Shown here: piece after piece, positions 20,901-32,900 of the stretch
How positions within the stretch are numbered: position 1 is the first letter of the stretch
How the letters are laid out: every line of letters begins with the position of its first letter
From: Trileptium ribeirensis
Lineage: Eukaryota; Nematoda; Enoplea; Enoplida; Thoracostomopsidae
NCBI GenBank assembly: GCA_030248225.1
Contig: JASANE010025077.1
Location: forward strand, 1 to 64,000
DNA length: 64,000 bases
Direction: 5' to 3'
Translations under genes and position numbers: made by a program
The notes under the pieces: generated by a model
Seen by the model: the letters and a program-made list of their open reading frames with translations, nothing else
Told to the model about the DNA's origin: nothing
The model's database searches: none

Positions 20901-22079
20901 AAATAACTTTTACATTAAACCTAAATATATTTCCATGACATTATTGCCGTTCTGAAACTTTAAAGAGACTGAGGAAGCTAATAATGTTTATCGATCAATA
21001 TGTCGTTTTATTGGACACCCAGAGCAAAAAATGCCTTCTACTATACACCCTTGCGTATACTGCGTCAAATTGAATGTGCTTACAACGCATAGAGCGAAGA
21101 ATAAACGCTTTCGCTCTGTCCCTATTCGCCTCCCTTTACTACACATACGTTTGTTAGATGTTGTTCTGTAGGAAACTTGAAATTATTGGTTTATATATAT
21201 GTGATTCAGGAAAAATTAATAGATAAAAAATAATTTTCTGATCAGTGGTAAGAGACACTGTTTAGGCTAGCGTTGGACAAACAGTGCCCGTCAGTTAGAT
21301 GATAATGATGATAACTTTCTAATCATAATGCTATAACTGAGACAAACTGTTATACTGCTCGCACAGTTTCAATAAATCCAGTTCATTGCAAAGAAAGCAG
21401 TTTTTGGCTGCGTTGTAGATAACGTTGCTTCACTTTAATTTCGCGTGATTTACAATGTTTACAAGCGCACTGGCTGGCGCTTGGCGCAATTTATATTAGC
21501 CAAGCATAGGCTAAGTACTTCTATGTAAGCCATACTCTGGTTACCCAGCTGGACTGGTTTAATTCGAACGTAATCCGGAGACTTCTGAATGTGTAAAATA
21601 GTTACTACAAGCATCGACTTGGTTTTGATTTGTTAACAAACTGTTGCAGGTTATTATGAAAAATTTCTAATGAAATTATGTGTCCTACTTACGTTTCACA
21701 CGGCAAATTGCTTAGTTAATCTTTTCTTTTGCTTGGTTGTATTGGAGCTTGATCATTGTATAATATATATTACATATTTTTGGATCAGGGATGAAGCAAA
21801 AATGTGGAAAATTTCAAACAAAATTTTTAAACCGGAATTCCGGTTCAGGTATGGTTTTTGCCCTTTGCCGGAACCGCAACCGGAACACGATTTTCGCCGG
21901 AACCGGAATTCCGGTTACTCCCTGGGAATAGGCTATGTCAAAATCTTATTCACCTTGGAACATTTCGAAAATAACCATTTCGCGAGTGAATATGTCCTAA
22001 GTACGGTACTGCTTCTTTGCCCAAGTTACGGTTTTTTCAACTTGAGCTTAAAATTTGGTAGACACAGCCTTTGAAATAG

Positions 22080-22510
22080 TTGCTGCAAACATCACAGCGA
22101 GTTATCGGCGGTCGAACACATCAGCAATATATATGTCGTCCAGATATACCAAACAGACTTTCCAGTCCAAACCAGCAAGCACAGTTTACATGAACCTCTG
22201 AAATGTAGCTGGTACATTAGTTAAACCGAATGGCTTTGTGCGGAATTGAAATAAGGTATCATATGTAATTAACGCTGTTTTTGATCGCGTACTTTACTCC
22301 ATTTTAATCTGATGATAGCAACTTTGCACATACACTGAACAGGAATATTTTGCATTACCGAGCGATCCAAGTGCGTCATCAATTCGTTTTATGGGAAAGA
22401 AATCGCACCGTGTGATAGCATTTAGTTTGTGATAGTCGACGCAGAACCTGTATGTTCCATCTTTCTTCGGCACTAGTACAATCGGTGATTCCTATTCTGT
22501 TGTCGACGGC
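22080..22510 (-). pseudogene. Gypsy reverse transcriptase fragment
   Basis: The minus strand reads PKKDGTYRFCVDYHKLN, a PFGLTN segment, and VYLDDIYIADV (the catalytic x-x-DD box), in the order expected for Ty3/Gypsy RT. At least three in-frame stops and some frame changes are present. Just upstream (22,530-22,905) a MITE interrupts the SPIVLV box. Confidence 0.85.
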
Positions 22511-22529
22511 TCTGTTATACCGCCTCTAA

Positions 22530-22905
22530 CTGGGCTCTCCGTTCGCTGACAATTTTGCCAGGGGCCCCACCTGGTTCCGAACTGGGGGCGCCAGATTTTG
22601 CCAGGAGGCATTTTGCCAAGAAAAAATGGTTAAAAATCGTGTCAGAAACACTGCCAAACGCTTTTCTTTTAATGGAGAGAAAAGCGATTTTGAAGCAAAT
22701 TTTTGGCTTCAGAACTGAATTTTAGTACAAATTTTTATCAAATTTTATATATTTTGGACCGATTGGAAACAAAATTTTTTCCAAGAGTCTATGAACCCGT
22801 GGAGCCCAAAATTTTGCCACGGGGCACGAACCGGGGGCACATGTTTTGAACCAGTTGGAACCGAAAAATGCTAGCCCCTTACCTTTTCCAATTTGGAGAG
22901 CCCAG
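22530..22905. mobile_element. MITE family 2, copy A (376 bp, 5-bp TSD)
   Basis: Starts CTGGGCTCTCC and ends GGAGAGCCCAG (11-bp perfect terminal inverted repeat). Flanked by TCTAA on both sides (22,525-22,529 and 22,906-22,910). Subterminal GCCAGGGGGC/CCGGGGGC words recur within it. A close copy is at 37,828 and a partial one near 45,372. Confidence 0.85.
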
Positions 22906-23553
22906 TCTAAGTATTTCTTTATCTTATGAGACACTACTTCGCGTAATAAAAATGGTAGTCTGTACGGTTTTTTGTGGAAACGAAGGATCACTGTCTGTGT
23001 CTATTTCTTGCTTAATACCTCTTGCTAAACATAGGACATGATCACTAGAAAAGATTTTTCAATACTTATAAAGAAATGATTTGAGCATCTGCTGATCAGT
23101 GTTGCTTAACTAACATTCAGATATATAGGTCTAGATATTTTAGACAAGACGCACATGTTGTTGATTTTGTTTCCGTTAACGGAAATAGTTTATAACGGTG
23201 TCCGGTACTTCCGCTTGCACTTACAAATCTCGTTCTTTCTAGACTGCCATTGCATACATACAACAGTCCGTGTTCCTTGGTACATTTTCACACGTGCGCT
23301 AGATGGATTCATTATCCATATACAGGAACAGTATGGTCAGATGTCCGAACGCAAACAATATTGGCGACCACGTTGTTGTTTCAATTGTTGTCTAACGATG
23401 GGTGTTCAACCGAAATTTGGCTATTGTCCAATATTTCTTAAGTATTAGCATTTCTGACCTTGGTGAAACACCCAATTAACATAATATATGGCTGAGCTTC
23501 GTTCAGCTGTGACATACGTGTCAGCGAAATCTTTCATTGTCATAATTTGATTG

Positions 23554-23837
23554 TTAATTCGAGTAGTCCAAGACGCAAGATTCAGATTTTTCATAAAATC
23601 TCTTTTCTAATATAATTTCATAACTGATATTTACAGCAACCGCCCTTAAACCATCAAACCTAGTTGCATAAAATAGCACTGTTGCGCACACTGCCCCGAC
23701 AGTATTCATACAGTGACCAGTTGCTGATCGTATGTTGCATACTGCCTTACGTGCCATTTTGCCTTTACGAGCTTAGGAGTGGGAGAGATCAGACAATCGT
23801 GCGAGCGCATGTTCGTCAATTTGCGATATCTGGATTG
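23554..23837 (-). pseudogene. Gypsy protease C-terminal part
   Basis: The minus-strand reading following the hAT junction at 23,838 has a helical segment, then GKMARKAVCNIR and an IILEKRFYEK end comparable to the I-I-L-G-x-D-x-L close of aspartic proteases. The match is weak but colinear with the protease N-terminus on the other side of the hAT element. Confidence 0.45.
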
Positions 23838-24975
23838 CAGGGAATAACCGGAACCGGAACCGTCCATTTAAACAGGAACCGGAACCTGGTCTTCGAAATT
23901 TATTATAGTAAAACAGATGATGGAAGAAATGAAGGTATAGTGGATTTAAAATGCATTAAAAACAACTTTTACATTAAACTTAATGTATTGCGATGCTATT
24001 ATTGCCTTTCTGAAACTTTAAAGAGACTGAGGAAGCTAATAATGTTTATTTATCGATCAAATATGTCAGTTTTTGGACATTCAGAGCAAAAATGTCTTCC
24101 ACTATACACCATTGCGTATACTGCGGCAAATCGAATGTGCTTACAAAGCTTGGAGCGTAGAATACATACTTTCGCTCTGTCTCCAGTCGCCTCCCTTTAC
24201 TACACATACGTTTGTTACATGTTCTTCTGAAGCAAACTTAAAATTATTGGTTTATATGATTCTAAGAGAAAATAATAGATAGAAAGATAATTTTCTGATC
24301 AGTGGTCAGACACACTGTTTAAGCTAGCGTTGGACAAACAGTGCCCGTCAGTTAGATCATAATGATGATAACTTTCTAATCAGAATGCTATAAATGAGAC
24401 AAACTGTGCTGCTGCTTGCACAGTTTAAATAAATACAGTTCATTGCCAAAAAAGCAGTTTCTAGCTGCGTTGCAGATAACGTTAGTTTACTTCAATTTAC
24501 ACTGATTTACCAAGTTTACCAGCGCACTGGCAGGTGCTTGACGCAATTTATGTTAGCCAAGCATACACTAAGTACTTCTGCGTAAGCCATACTCTGTTAC
24601 CGAGTTGGACCGGTTTTATGCAAACGTATCCCACAGACTTCTGGATGTGTAAAAAAGCTGCTAAAGCATCGACCTGGCTTTGATTTAACAAACTCCTGCA
24701 GGTTATTATGAAAAATTCCTGCTCTAATTATGTGCCTTACTTACGTTTCACACGGCAAATTGGTTAGTTAATCTTTTCTTTTGCTTGGTTGTATAGCTTG
24801 ATCATTGTATAATATATATTACATATGTTTGGATTACAGGATGAAGAAAAAAACGTGGAAAATTTCAAACAAAATTATTAAACCGGAATTCCGGTTCCGG
24901 AATGGTTTTTGCCTTTTGCCGGAACCGCAACTGGAACACGATTTTCGCCGGAACCGGAATTCCGGTTACTCCCTG
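23838..24975 (+). mobile_element. hAT element, copy 2 (1,138 bp, non-autonomous)
   Basis: Same termini as copy 1 (CAGGGAATAACCGGAACC ... TTCCGGTTACTCCCTG) with a perfect 8-bp target duplication CTGGATTG (23,830-23,837 and 24,976-24,983). It lacks the BED-finger and minisatellite segment of copy 1 but shares its right part closely, so it is a deletion derivative. Inserted into the Gypsy protease. Confidence 0.92.
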
Positions 24976-25060
24976 CTGGATTGGGTAGCAGTATCAATGA
25001 GCTCTATCATTGGCACGTCGTTGACTTTGATACACACCGTCCTATTGGATTGTGCTGGTA
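24976..25060 (-). pseudogene. Gypsy protease active-site fragment
   Basis: The minus-strand product contains IKVNDVPMIELIDTATQSS, where the protease motif DTG is seen as DTA. It is cut immediately afterwards by hAT copy 2. Confidence 0.6.
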
Positions 25061-25288
25061 GTCCAGCTTGATCCAGGTGATACGATCGAAACTCCGCAGC
25101 TGTTTCTTTACTCACAGGCACTGTTGGCAGTGATTATTGATTTGTTTGTTCATTTGACAACTCGGCGGTTTCCAGGCAGCAGGATTGTTCTTAGTAGATT
25201 ACCGTTGCTAGCAAGAACGGATGTTTTGTGTTTAGTTGTTTAAGTTTCCAAAAAATTTTAAGCAAAACCGATATTGATACGTACAGGC

Positions 25289-25980
25289 TAGGGAGTAACC
25301 AGAATTCCGGTTCCGGCTGAAATCGTGTTCCGGTTGCGGTTCCGGCAAAAGGTAAAAACCATAATGGAACCGGAATTCCGGTTTAAAGATTTTATATATA
25401 TATTTAGAATTTTCCGCATTTTTGTTTCATCTATCGTCCAAACATGTAACATATACACAATAATCAAGTTCCAAGACAACCAAACAAAAGTATAGATTAA
25501 CGCAGTAAATTGCCCTGGGAAACGCAACTAGGACACATAATTTCAGCAGGAATGTTTTGTTTTGACCCTGCGGGAGCTTGTTGACAAAACAGAGCCAAGT
25601 CAATGCGTGTAGCATCTATTTTAGCCATTCAGATGTCAGCGGTGTATGCTAGAATTAAACCGGTACAACTCGGTAACAAAGTATCATTTATTAAGAAGTA
25701 CTTAGCTGTAGCTTGGCTAACGTAAGTTGCGGCACGCACAAGCCAGTGCGCTTGTAAACTTTGTAAATCAGTCCACATTGGAGTAAAGTAACATATTTGC
25801 AGCGGTCAGAAACTGCATTCATGGTAATGAACTGTATTTATTGCAACTGTGCGAGAAGTATCACAGTTTGTCTCAATAGCATTTGGATCATAAAGTCATC
25901 ATCTAGCCGAGACCATGTTTCGGATCCGGTTTAAAAAGACTGTTCCGGTTGTGGTAAATTTCGGTTCTGGTTATTTTCTG
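25289..25980 (-). mobile_element. hAT element, copy 3 (692 bp, reverse orientation)
   Basis: Begins TAGGGAGTAACC and CCGGAATTCCGG repeats, ends GGTTCTGGTTATTTTCTG, the reverse of copies 1 and 2. The flanks GTACAGGC and GTATAGGG agree at 6 of 8 positions, an aged target duplication. The interior aligns with the right half of copies 1 and 2 in reverse complement. Confidence 0.8.
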
Positions 25981-26154
25981 GTATAGGGTAATCTAACCAT
26001 TCAAACTTACGTCGATTGCACAACTCACTATCATAAAAATCTAAATTACCTTGTCGCACTTTTGTAGCTGCAGTCTGACTGGCCAATTCGTAAAGCGCCT
26101 TGTTTAGTCCACCAAGGTCCTGTTTTCGAGTTATGATTACTGATTTCGGCTGGC

Positions 26155-26872
26155 AAATTCTATATATACTTCTGCAGTTTATAACCTCTATATTCTTTTA
26201 ATTTCCGTAAACCGACTTATTGGCCCATGATGTAACAATATTATATATATCTAGTTTGCTGTGGCTTCGAAGATCCTGCTTGGGTGACATATTTATATAA
26301 GTTTTAAAAAAGTTAAATATCACCCAAGCGCTCGGCTCCTGTCACACAGTCTGGTACAGCATGCTGTAAACATTACCATACATAACATTACTGGTTTTGT
26401 TATAGACAGGGAAACATCACCAGGGCTAAAATGTTTTTTCATCTTGAATGCAAAGGTTTTTCGTGCTAAAAAGCGCATTTCTCCCCCGTACTTTCCTCAT
26501 AGTACAGTACTAGCCATGACACCAAGTCAAACATGTCATAGAATACTGTGCTAAATTGGAAACCGAGTAGTTTACTACAGGAGCGACCAACGATATGTCG
26601 CCACCAGCGCACTAAGCAAATAAGTGCATGTTTCGCAGCAAAACGCTTCTTTTCTAGCATAGCAACAGTAGTTCAGTATTTTATTATTCGTGGCAGAGCA
26701 TTTTTCTCAAGCAAATTGTTTTGCACGGCCAAACAACTCACTTTACTCAACATTATATTCTTTTCTAATAAGATTAATCTTGGGTTTCCTTTTCCATGTC
26801 CGCAAAGGGTAATTTTTCCGTGCTATTTCATTTATACCCGTATCTAATTAAATTTATTATTTGTTTTTTTCA
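26155..26872. repeat. Dispersed repeat R-A, ending at a 3' splice site
   Basis: Colinear and clearly homologous over about 0.7 kb with 58,379-59,101. Shared words include TTTATAACC, CATTACCATACAT, ATCTTGAATGCAA, TGCTAAAAAGCGC and TCCATG(T/G)CCG. Both copies end in CTAATTAAA ... TTTCAG. Here the repeat stops 50 nt before the kinesin start codon. Confidence 0.75.
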
Positions 26873-26922
26873 GCGAATAAAATAGACATAAATATAGATA
26901 TATTTAGTATAATCAGTGAAAC

Positions 26923-26975
26923 ATGTCGACTGATAATATAAAAGTTGCTGTTAGGATGCGCTCTTTAATAGCCAG
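26923..26975 (+). CDS. Kinesin exon 1 (start codon, beta-1)
   Basis: [17 protein letters not shown] plus two bases, then donor AG|GTAAAT. This is the first strand of the motor (I-x-V-x-V-R-x-R). A TTTTTTTCAG acceptor at 26,863-26,872 lies 50 nt upstream of the ATG, so the 5' UTR is itself spliced, either in cis or by a trans-spliced leader. Confidence 0.85.
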
Positions 26976-29900
26976 GTAAATGTTGTGAAAGGCTGCAATA
27001 TGTAAAATTACTCAGGTAGCGGAAACAGAGTCAGATTTACGGACATCGACTAATCTGAATTTTCCAAATAACATTCATCCTCTCTAACAGAATGCTTACA
27101 GCTCGGCCCAATTCGCCAAACACATCGTAGCCACGTCAAAAAGCACCGTAGATTGAAATGAGGTGTAAGCCGACAATTCATAGCTAAGATGCCGAATACA
27201 AGGAATCAGTTTGGTGGCCCTGCGTTGGACGCTTTCGATGAGCACTACATCACGACGATAATAAGGATTCCAGGCGCAACTGGCTTAGTCGAGCTTTGAT
27301 CGAACAAGAGCATAGTAAAGCGCCAGAAAAGTTTTTTCCCAATACTTCCAAGTTCGCACCATTAGTCGAAGGGTTTTGTTGTCTGTGGAAACAATATGCG
27401 CACAGTGTGTTGATGGTTCCAGGGAATCGGTGATTTTGATGCCCAAGTCGGATATAGCGTTTAGGCAAGGAATTTCTTCATTAAGCATTGTATAATTATA
27501 TTTAGGGTTATGGTAGCCGAAGTTAATTGTAGCACATTGTCTAACATTAAAATCGAGAAAGGTCCGCCCATCTCGATATGGATTCTAAGTCGTATTCAAC
27601 AACCAAACAGTCGAGCCAGTAAAACACTTATTGATACGCCGCACAAGTTTAGAGTCATCGGCGAACATTCATACCTCGCTAAATACGGACTCGTTAAGGT
27701 CGTTGGTGTAAAATATAAAAAGTCCTGGCCCCAGTACCGACCCTTGGGGTACTCCGGACTTCACAGGTGCGATTGGCGATGTATTACCATTGATAACTAC
27801 AGCTTGCGACCTTTCTTGGAGAAACGATCGAATTCAACTTAGCAGCGGATCACCAATAGCTTGCTAGCTTCGTGAGTAAGCGATTGTGAGCTACGCGGTC
27901 AAGAGCCTTTTTAAAATCTAAGTATACACTATCAATGGAATCCCCCTCGTCCACAATTCTGGTCACCGTATTAAGATAGTCGATGAGTTATAGTTCTGTC
28001 GACTTTTTGGCTACGAAACCATACTGATTATAAAACCACATCGAGTTGTTAATCGCATATTTCACAAGTTGGTCGCGTACAACTAGTTACATGACTTTAC
28101 TGCAGCAGGCGGTAAGACTCGTTGGGCGATAGTTGAAGCTGCTGCCCCTGTTACCCGATTTCAGGATTGGAGTAACTAAAGGCATGTCGCCAGTCTGGAG
28201 GTATTAATGCGGACATTATGGAAGCGCGAAAAAGCAAAACCAAATATGGAGACAAAGTTTCACTACATCGTTGAAGTACATAATTACTGATTCCATCCGA
28301 CCCTTCAGCACTCGTCGTTCTCGAACGTGTTATGGCGCTTAGAACGTTATCATTATTGAAGTTACGTAATATAATTCAACGAAGCTAGAGTACGTTTATG
28401 GAAAAGTGGTGCGGTAAATTGGTTCATCTATAAACACAGACTCAAAATATTCGTTGAGTATTGTAGCGGTCTCTATTTCAGACGTTGCTGGTGTGCCATC
28501 ATCACGCAAAATAGGACTGACTTCAAAACGGGTGTTGTTACGCGCACTCATGTATCGCCAAAAAGACTGGGTCATTATTGATATTAGACGCCAAAAGCTT
28601 TTCGTAGCGCCACACAGCTCGCCTAGTTTCAGTCTACAACTGTTCACTCAGAAGCTTGAGACGGTTATAGCACGCAGCAGAATAGTTGCGCTGGTATGAC
28701 CGCAGAGCATTATTACGTAATTGGATCACCTCACTTAAAGCATTGTTCATCCATGGCACAGCACGATTATCGCGGGAATGTCGCACTGGAGCTACTTCGA
28801 GTATCGCGTTCAGTGTAATATTTTTAATATCGGACAAGACGTCAACCACATTAGATTTTCTTGATGTACCACGTGTAGCTATATTAGTGGCAACAATAGT
28901 GTTTATTTCGTTCCAATTTGCTTGCCATAAATTTAACTTGCGTTGACGTTTTGCTCGCTGGCTCACACCATAATAAAGACGCATTAGAAAGGTCACCATT
29001 AAATGGTCACTGGTTCCTAATCCTGGTTCAACTTGCAGTTCATCAATCATACTATCTTCATTTGTAAAAACCAAATCAAGAAGGGCACTGCCACGCGTGG
29101 GCTGAGCTATATGTTGAACCATATTAGCGTCATTTGTGCTGTTTACAAATAAGTCACAAGTGGATGGTCATGTATTATCACACCAATTTACCTCGGCGAA
29201 ATTGAAATCGCCCATCAGAAGTATATGTGAATAAGAGCAAAACTGGATATTGCGTATTATTTTGTAAAGATCGTTATTTCGTTCAACAATGTTTGATGGA
29301 GATCTATAGGCGCATATTATTAGAGCCGTGTCATTATTCCGTAATTTCAATTCGACTGCGGCAATGTCTTCATAGTTATCAAAACTAAATGCTGTGGGTG
29401 AAACAGGCTGATAATTCGATGCAATGTAAAGAAGAACACTGCCACCATGTGACTAGTACATCATTGTATCGCTCTCTGCAGCAATACATTAATTTAGATA
29501 TCGCGGACATTTTCTGCACATTTAAAAACCACTGGCTCTGTTATTTTCTCTCTAATTTTCGAAATTTACAAAAACAATACATTAAAATTTTCAAAATTAA
29601 ACATCACAGTTTTCGGAAAACTAGAACTTATATTATTTTTAACGTTATAGACCTTTGCGCATGCCGTATATTTTCTCATGGTGTAGTTATCACAGTTTAA
29701 TAATTTCTCATATATTAATGTGGGCGTAGGTTTGATGTCAGGCCCTAAAAAGGGTTATGGCCAACAGTTGCAATTATATAGCACTGCATGCACCTCGTAC
29801 AGGATGCGATTTTTAGGGCACTTTTGATGTGCGATTTTTTTAGGGCAGCTCACTATATATACTGGATACGTGCAACTGAAATACCGCTGCTTTGATTGCA

Positions 29901-32900
29901 TTCACATTCAGCAACTCAGGTTATGGATCCATTTTAAACCGCAATGCACAACTAATTAATTTCAATTTTTGATTATTTTTGGTTTCAAATTTGATCATTG
30001 AGACAGCAATATATCATTCAGCCTATCAGAAAACATCTATATGAACGATTCAAAACACCATGAAAGCAGTGCATTACCAACCAATAAAAAACATTTTATA
30101 TTGTCTAGCTTAAAACCCTTCAAACACGTGAAACTGAAATTTTTAGTTACGAGGGATGAACTGCGTGTTACAAATACCGCACACTAAAACTAATATATAT
30201 ATATATATACGCTGTTCTAAGCACACTGAAGCAATGCATAGTCGTACAACTTGGTATATTCTGGAAGCATAGTAAAGATTATTCGTATGTCTATATTCAG
30301 GAAATGGGCTTGGTCAGTCGTAATAGCCTAGACATACTTGAAACCTCAAAATATAACGATGCTGCAGTTAAAATGATCATGCCGTATAATAAAATCATGA
30401 TATTCAAGTCAACGTGCTTCAAACCTAATAGAAGCTTGTTTTAATCTAAAATACGCGGTAATATATATGTCGAAATTGAAAAATATATATTTATGGTTTT
30501 GAATCTCAGCGAACAGATTCCGGATGCTATACTCCATTTTCCATATTATGACCCCTGTGTAGGGAGATATGGTGGAAACAGAGGTAACCGTATAGTTACG
30601 TTTAGTACCCAAATCGCTTTTTTGACAATTTGATTCGGAAGTCGACGTCAATGCTCTTCCAGATCTATTAAAGTACACATCGGAATCGCTTTTCTATCGA
30701 ACCAAAAATTTGGTCGCGATCCATCCACCTGAATATGCCTTACAAATTCGTATTATTTTTGCTGTGGCAAGGACTAGATCATGTGAAAACAATTTAACAG
30801 ACTTTATAGTATTCAAATAAGACAGCGTGCATCAAGACTGCTGTTTATGGAAAGCTGAAGCTAACTCCATCATTTGTAGCCATCCTTAAGATTACAAGTC
30901 GTCCCATTTTAATAAAGCTGTAGTTGTGACGTATTTTTATTGTCGCAAGGTCTGGAAGTGTAGCAGCTGTAATAATTTAAAACTTTTGTAATAACCAAAT
31001 AAGGGAGTGAGCATCAAGGCCAAATGTTCGTTGGAAAGCTGAAGCTAATTTCATTTGTATCGATCCTGAGTAACACGAGCCGTCCACTTTTAATAAAGGT
31101 CTAGTCGTGTTGTATTCTTGCTGTCGCAAAGTTTTGGAATTGCATATATATAGTAGTTGTAACACTTTCACAATCTTTATAATATCTAAATATATAAAAG
31201 ATTTTGCATATGATCCAATGGTTTATTGTAATGCTGAAGCTAACTCCATCGCTTGTATTGAGTGTGAAGTGTACAAGCAGTCTCATTGTAATAAAGCTGC
31301 CGTATCTTCGCTGCCGCAAAGTGTGGACGTGTGGTAGCTGTAACAGTTTAACAACTTTTATATATAATTAATATTTAATTATTAAGGGAACGTGCGTCAG
31401 GACCAAAAGCTTATTGGAAAGCTGAAGCTAACTCTATCAGTTCTATCGATCCTGAGGAATGTAAGCCGACTGTCTTTAATTTCGGTAAGCAGTATGTTTA
31501 TTGTGTGCTAATAGATTTGTCAAATATCTGTTGGGGCTGTTTGCGGGATTCATGTGTATTTTTTGAGAGAAATATACTAAGCGAGATGCAAAAGATTTTA
31601 ATATGTTATATATATCTTTTGCAGTGAACTTATTTGTTTTATCATTATTTAAGGACTATATATACAGATATTTTCAAGCTTTCATGCAACGATTTAGCAT
31701 GAAAAAGTAAATTATTTTTTTAAATGTCTTTAATATGGAGAAAACATGAATTTCTCGGAAATAATCACAATTGAACTTAACCTGCGTTCTATGACCATCG
31801 TGATTTGTTTTTGAAACAACTCTATCATCTATGCCAAAATCTACTATTTTCTGTTTGCAAAGGTCAAAATTGTATGCGAACGAAATTTTATCGCATTTGA
31901 TTCAAAAGAGTTATGCTTGCCTGGCTTCTCTAAGTGCTGGGTCTCCCAGTTCGCCACTGAGGGAGCTGAGAATACTTCGGGATTTCCACAGCTCATCTGG
32001 GGGTCTCCCAGTTGAAGTTGGGCGGCATAAAGTATATATTGTAATTGCCAAAAATAGTGAAATATATTATATATGTGACATTTTAAGGACTGACTGCAAT
32101 TGTGGATATGTGAATTGAAAATTTAAATTGGTTTGGCCCCGTATGAAAAATCTTTAGCCAGAACAGTTAGTGAAATCGCATGTTATTAGTTCAACGAAAA
32201 ATAATTCTCCAATTTTTTGACCGTGTAGGGAAGTATTTCTGTGGACAGTAACCCATGAGCTGTGGAAGGCCAGATTTTACCTAAACTTATTTATCTGGAC
32301 CCCTATTTGCAGAAGTTAGTTCGTGAACAATAAGTGGTAAATTACAATGTCTTTTCGTTTATTCTGTCACATTTGTGCTGAAGGGAGGGATCCTATTTCA
32401 AATCTAATAATCTTTATGCAATTGTCATACGGTGGGGTGAAGTTCCCTAATGTTCCATAACAATATATGTGGGTAAGGCAACGATTTTAAAAAATAAAAT
32501 GTTCATTAGGCTCAGGTTAAGTTAGGCTTGGTTTAACCGTTGGTCTTGTATGAGTCGGTGGTTTTGGCTTGTATTGGGACGTACGCGGGAGTACACATGT
32601 CTCCCCGTTGAGAAAAACCAGTATATATTCGTGTATCATTCACCTTAAATATGTGTTGCAACGCCGGATTTTGTCACAGTCGGCCGCAGCACTAAAGCCA
32701 AGCTTGGGTGGCTGCGATTTGCCAATGTGACATTTTTTGGGTTTAGCCAGACCCTACAAATATATTGCTAATAGTAAAACGAGGCTGAGAAATTGTCACA
32801 AGGGCCGGAATCGGCTCCAAAAGACAGAAATATATGACAATAGAAAATCACAAAAAATGGAAATTGATGATACATATGGTCATATATACGTAAAACATTC

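Larger units (their letters stand above)
19992..21924 (+). mobile_element. hAT DNA transposon, copy 1 (1,933 bp)
   Basis: The terminal inverted repeats are CAGGGAATAACCGGAACC at the left and TTCCGGTTACTCCCTG at the right, both embedded in GGAACC/CCGG-rich subterminal repeats. A perfect 8-bp target duplication GGAATAGG flanks it (19,984-19,991 and 21,925-21,932), the size typical of hAT. It contains a BED zinc-finger ORF (20,598-20,900), but I see no catalytic transposase core, so it is an internally deleted copy. It splits the minus-strand Gypsy RT. Confidence 0.92.
18600..26160 (-). mobile_element. Decayed Ty3/Gypsy retrotransposon, minus strand, cut by nested insertions
   Basis: Reading on the minus strand from right to left: possible gag tail (about 26,160-25,990), protease (25,060-24,976, continuing 23,837-23,554), RT (about 22,510-22,080), RT thumb (21,990-21,933 joined across an insertion to 19,983-19,850), RNase H (about 19,850-19,610) and integrase (about 19,130-18,657). 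The order is colinear, so one original element is implied. It is split by hAT copies at 25,289-25,980, 23,838-24,975 and 19,992-21,924 and by MITEs at 22,530-22,905 and 19,351-19,550. Many stops and indels make it inactive. Confidence 0.75.
27080..29400 (-). mobile_element. LINE (CR1/Jockey-like), copy B, minus strand
   Basis: Minus-strand order from right: endonuclease end (29,350-29,168), linker (29,122-28,396), RT (about 28,390-27,600), C-terminal RT (27,488-27,090). Colinear but broken by many frameshifts. It lies in the intron after kinesin exon 1, antisense to the gene. Confidence 0.85.

Noticed and set aside
21670..22074. 134-codon plus-strand ORF across the hAT right end
   Set aside because: It spans the terminal repeat and target duplication, so it cannot be an ancestral gene.
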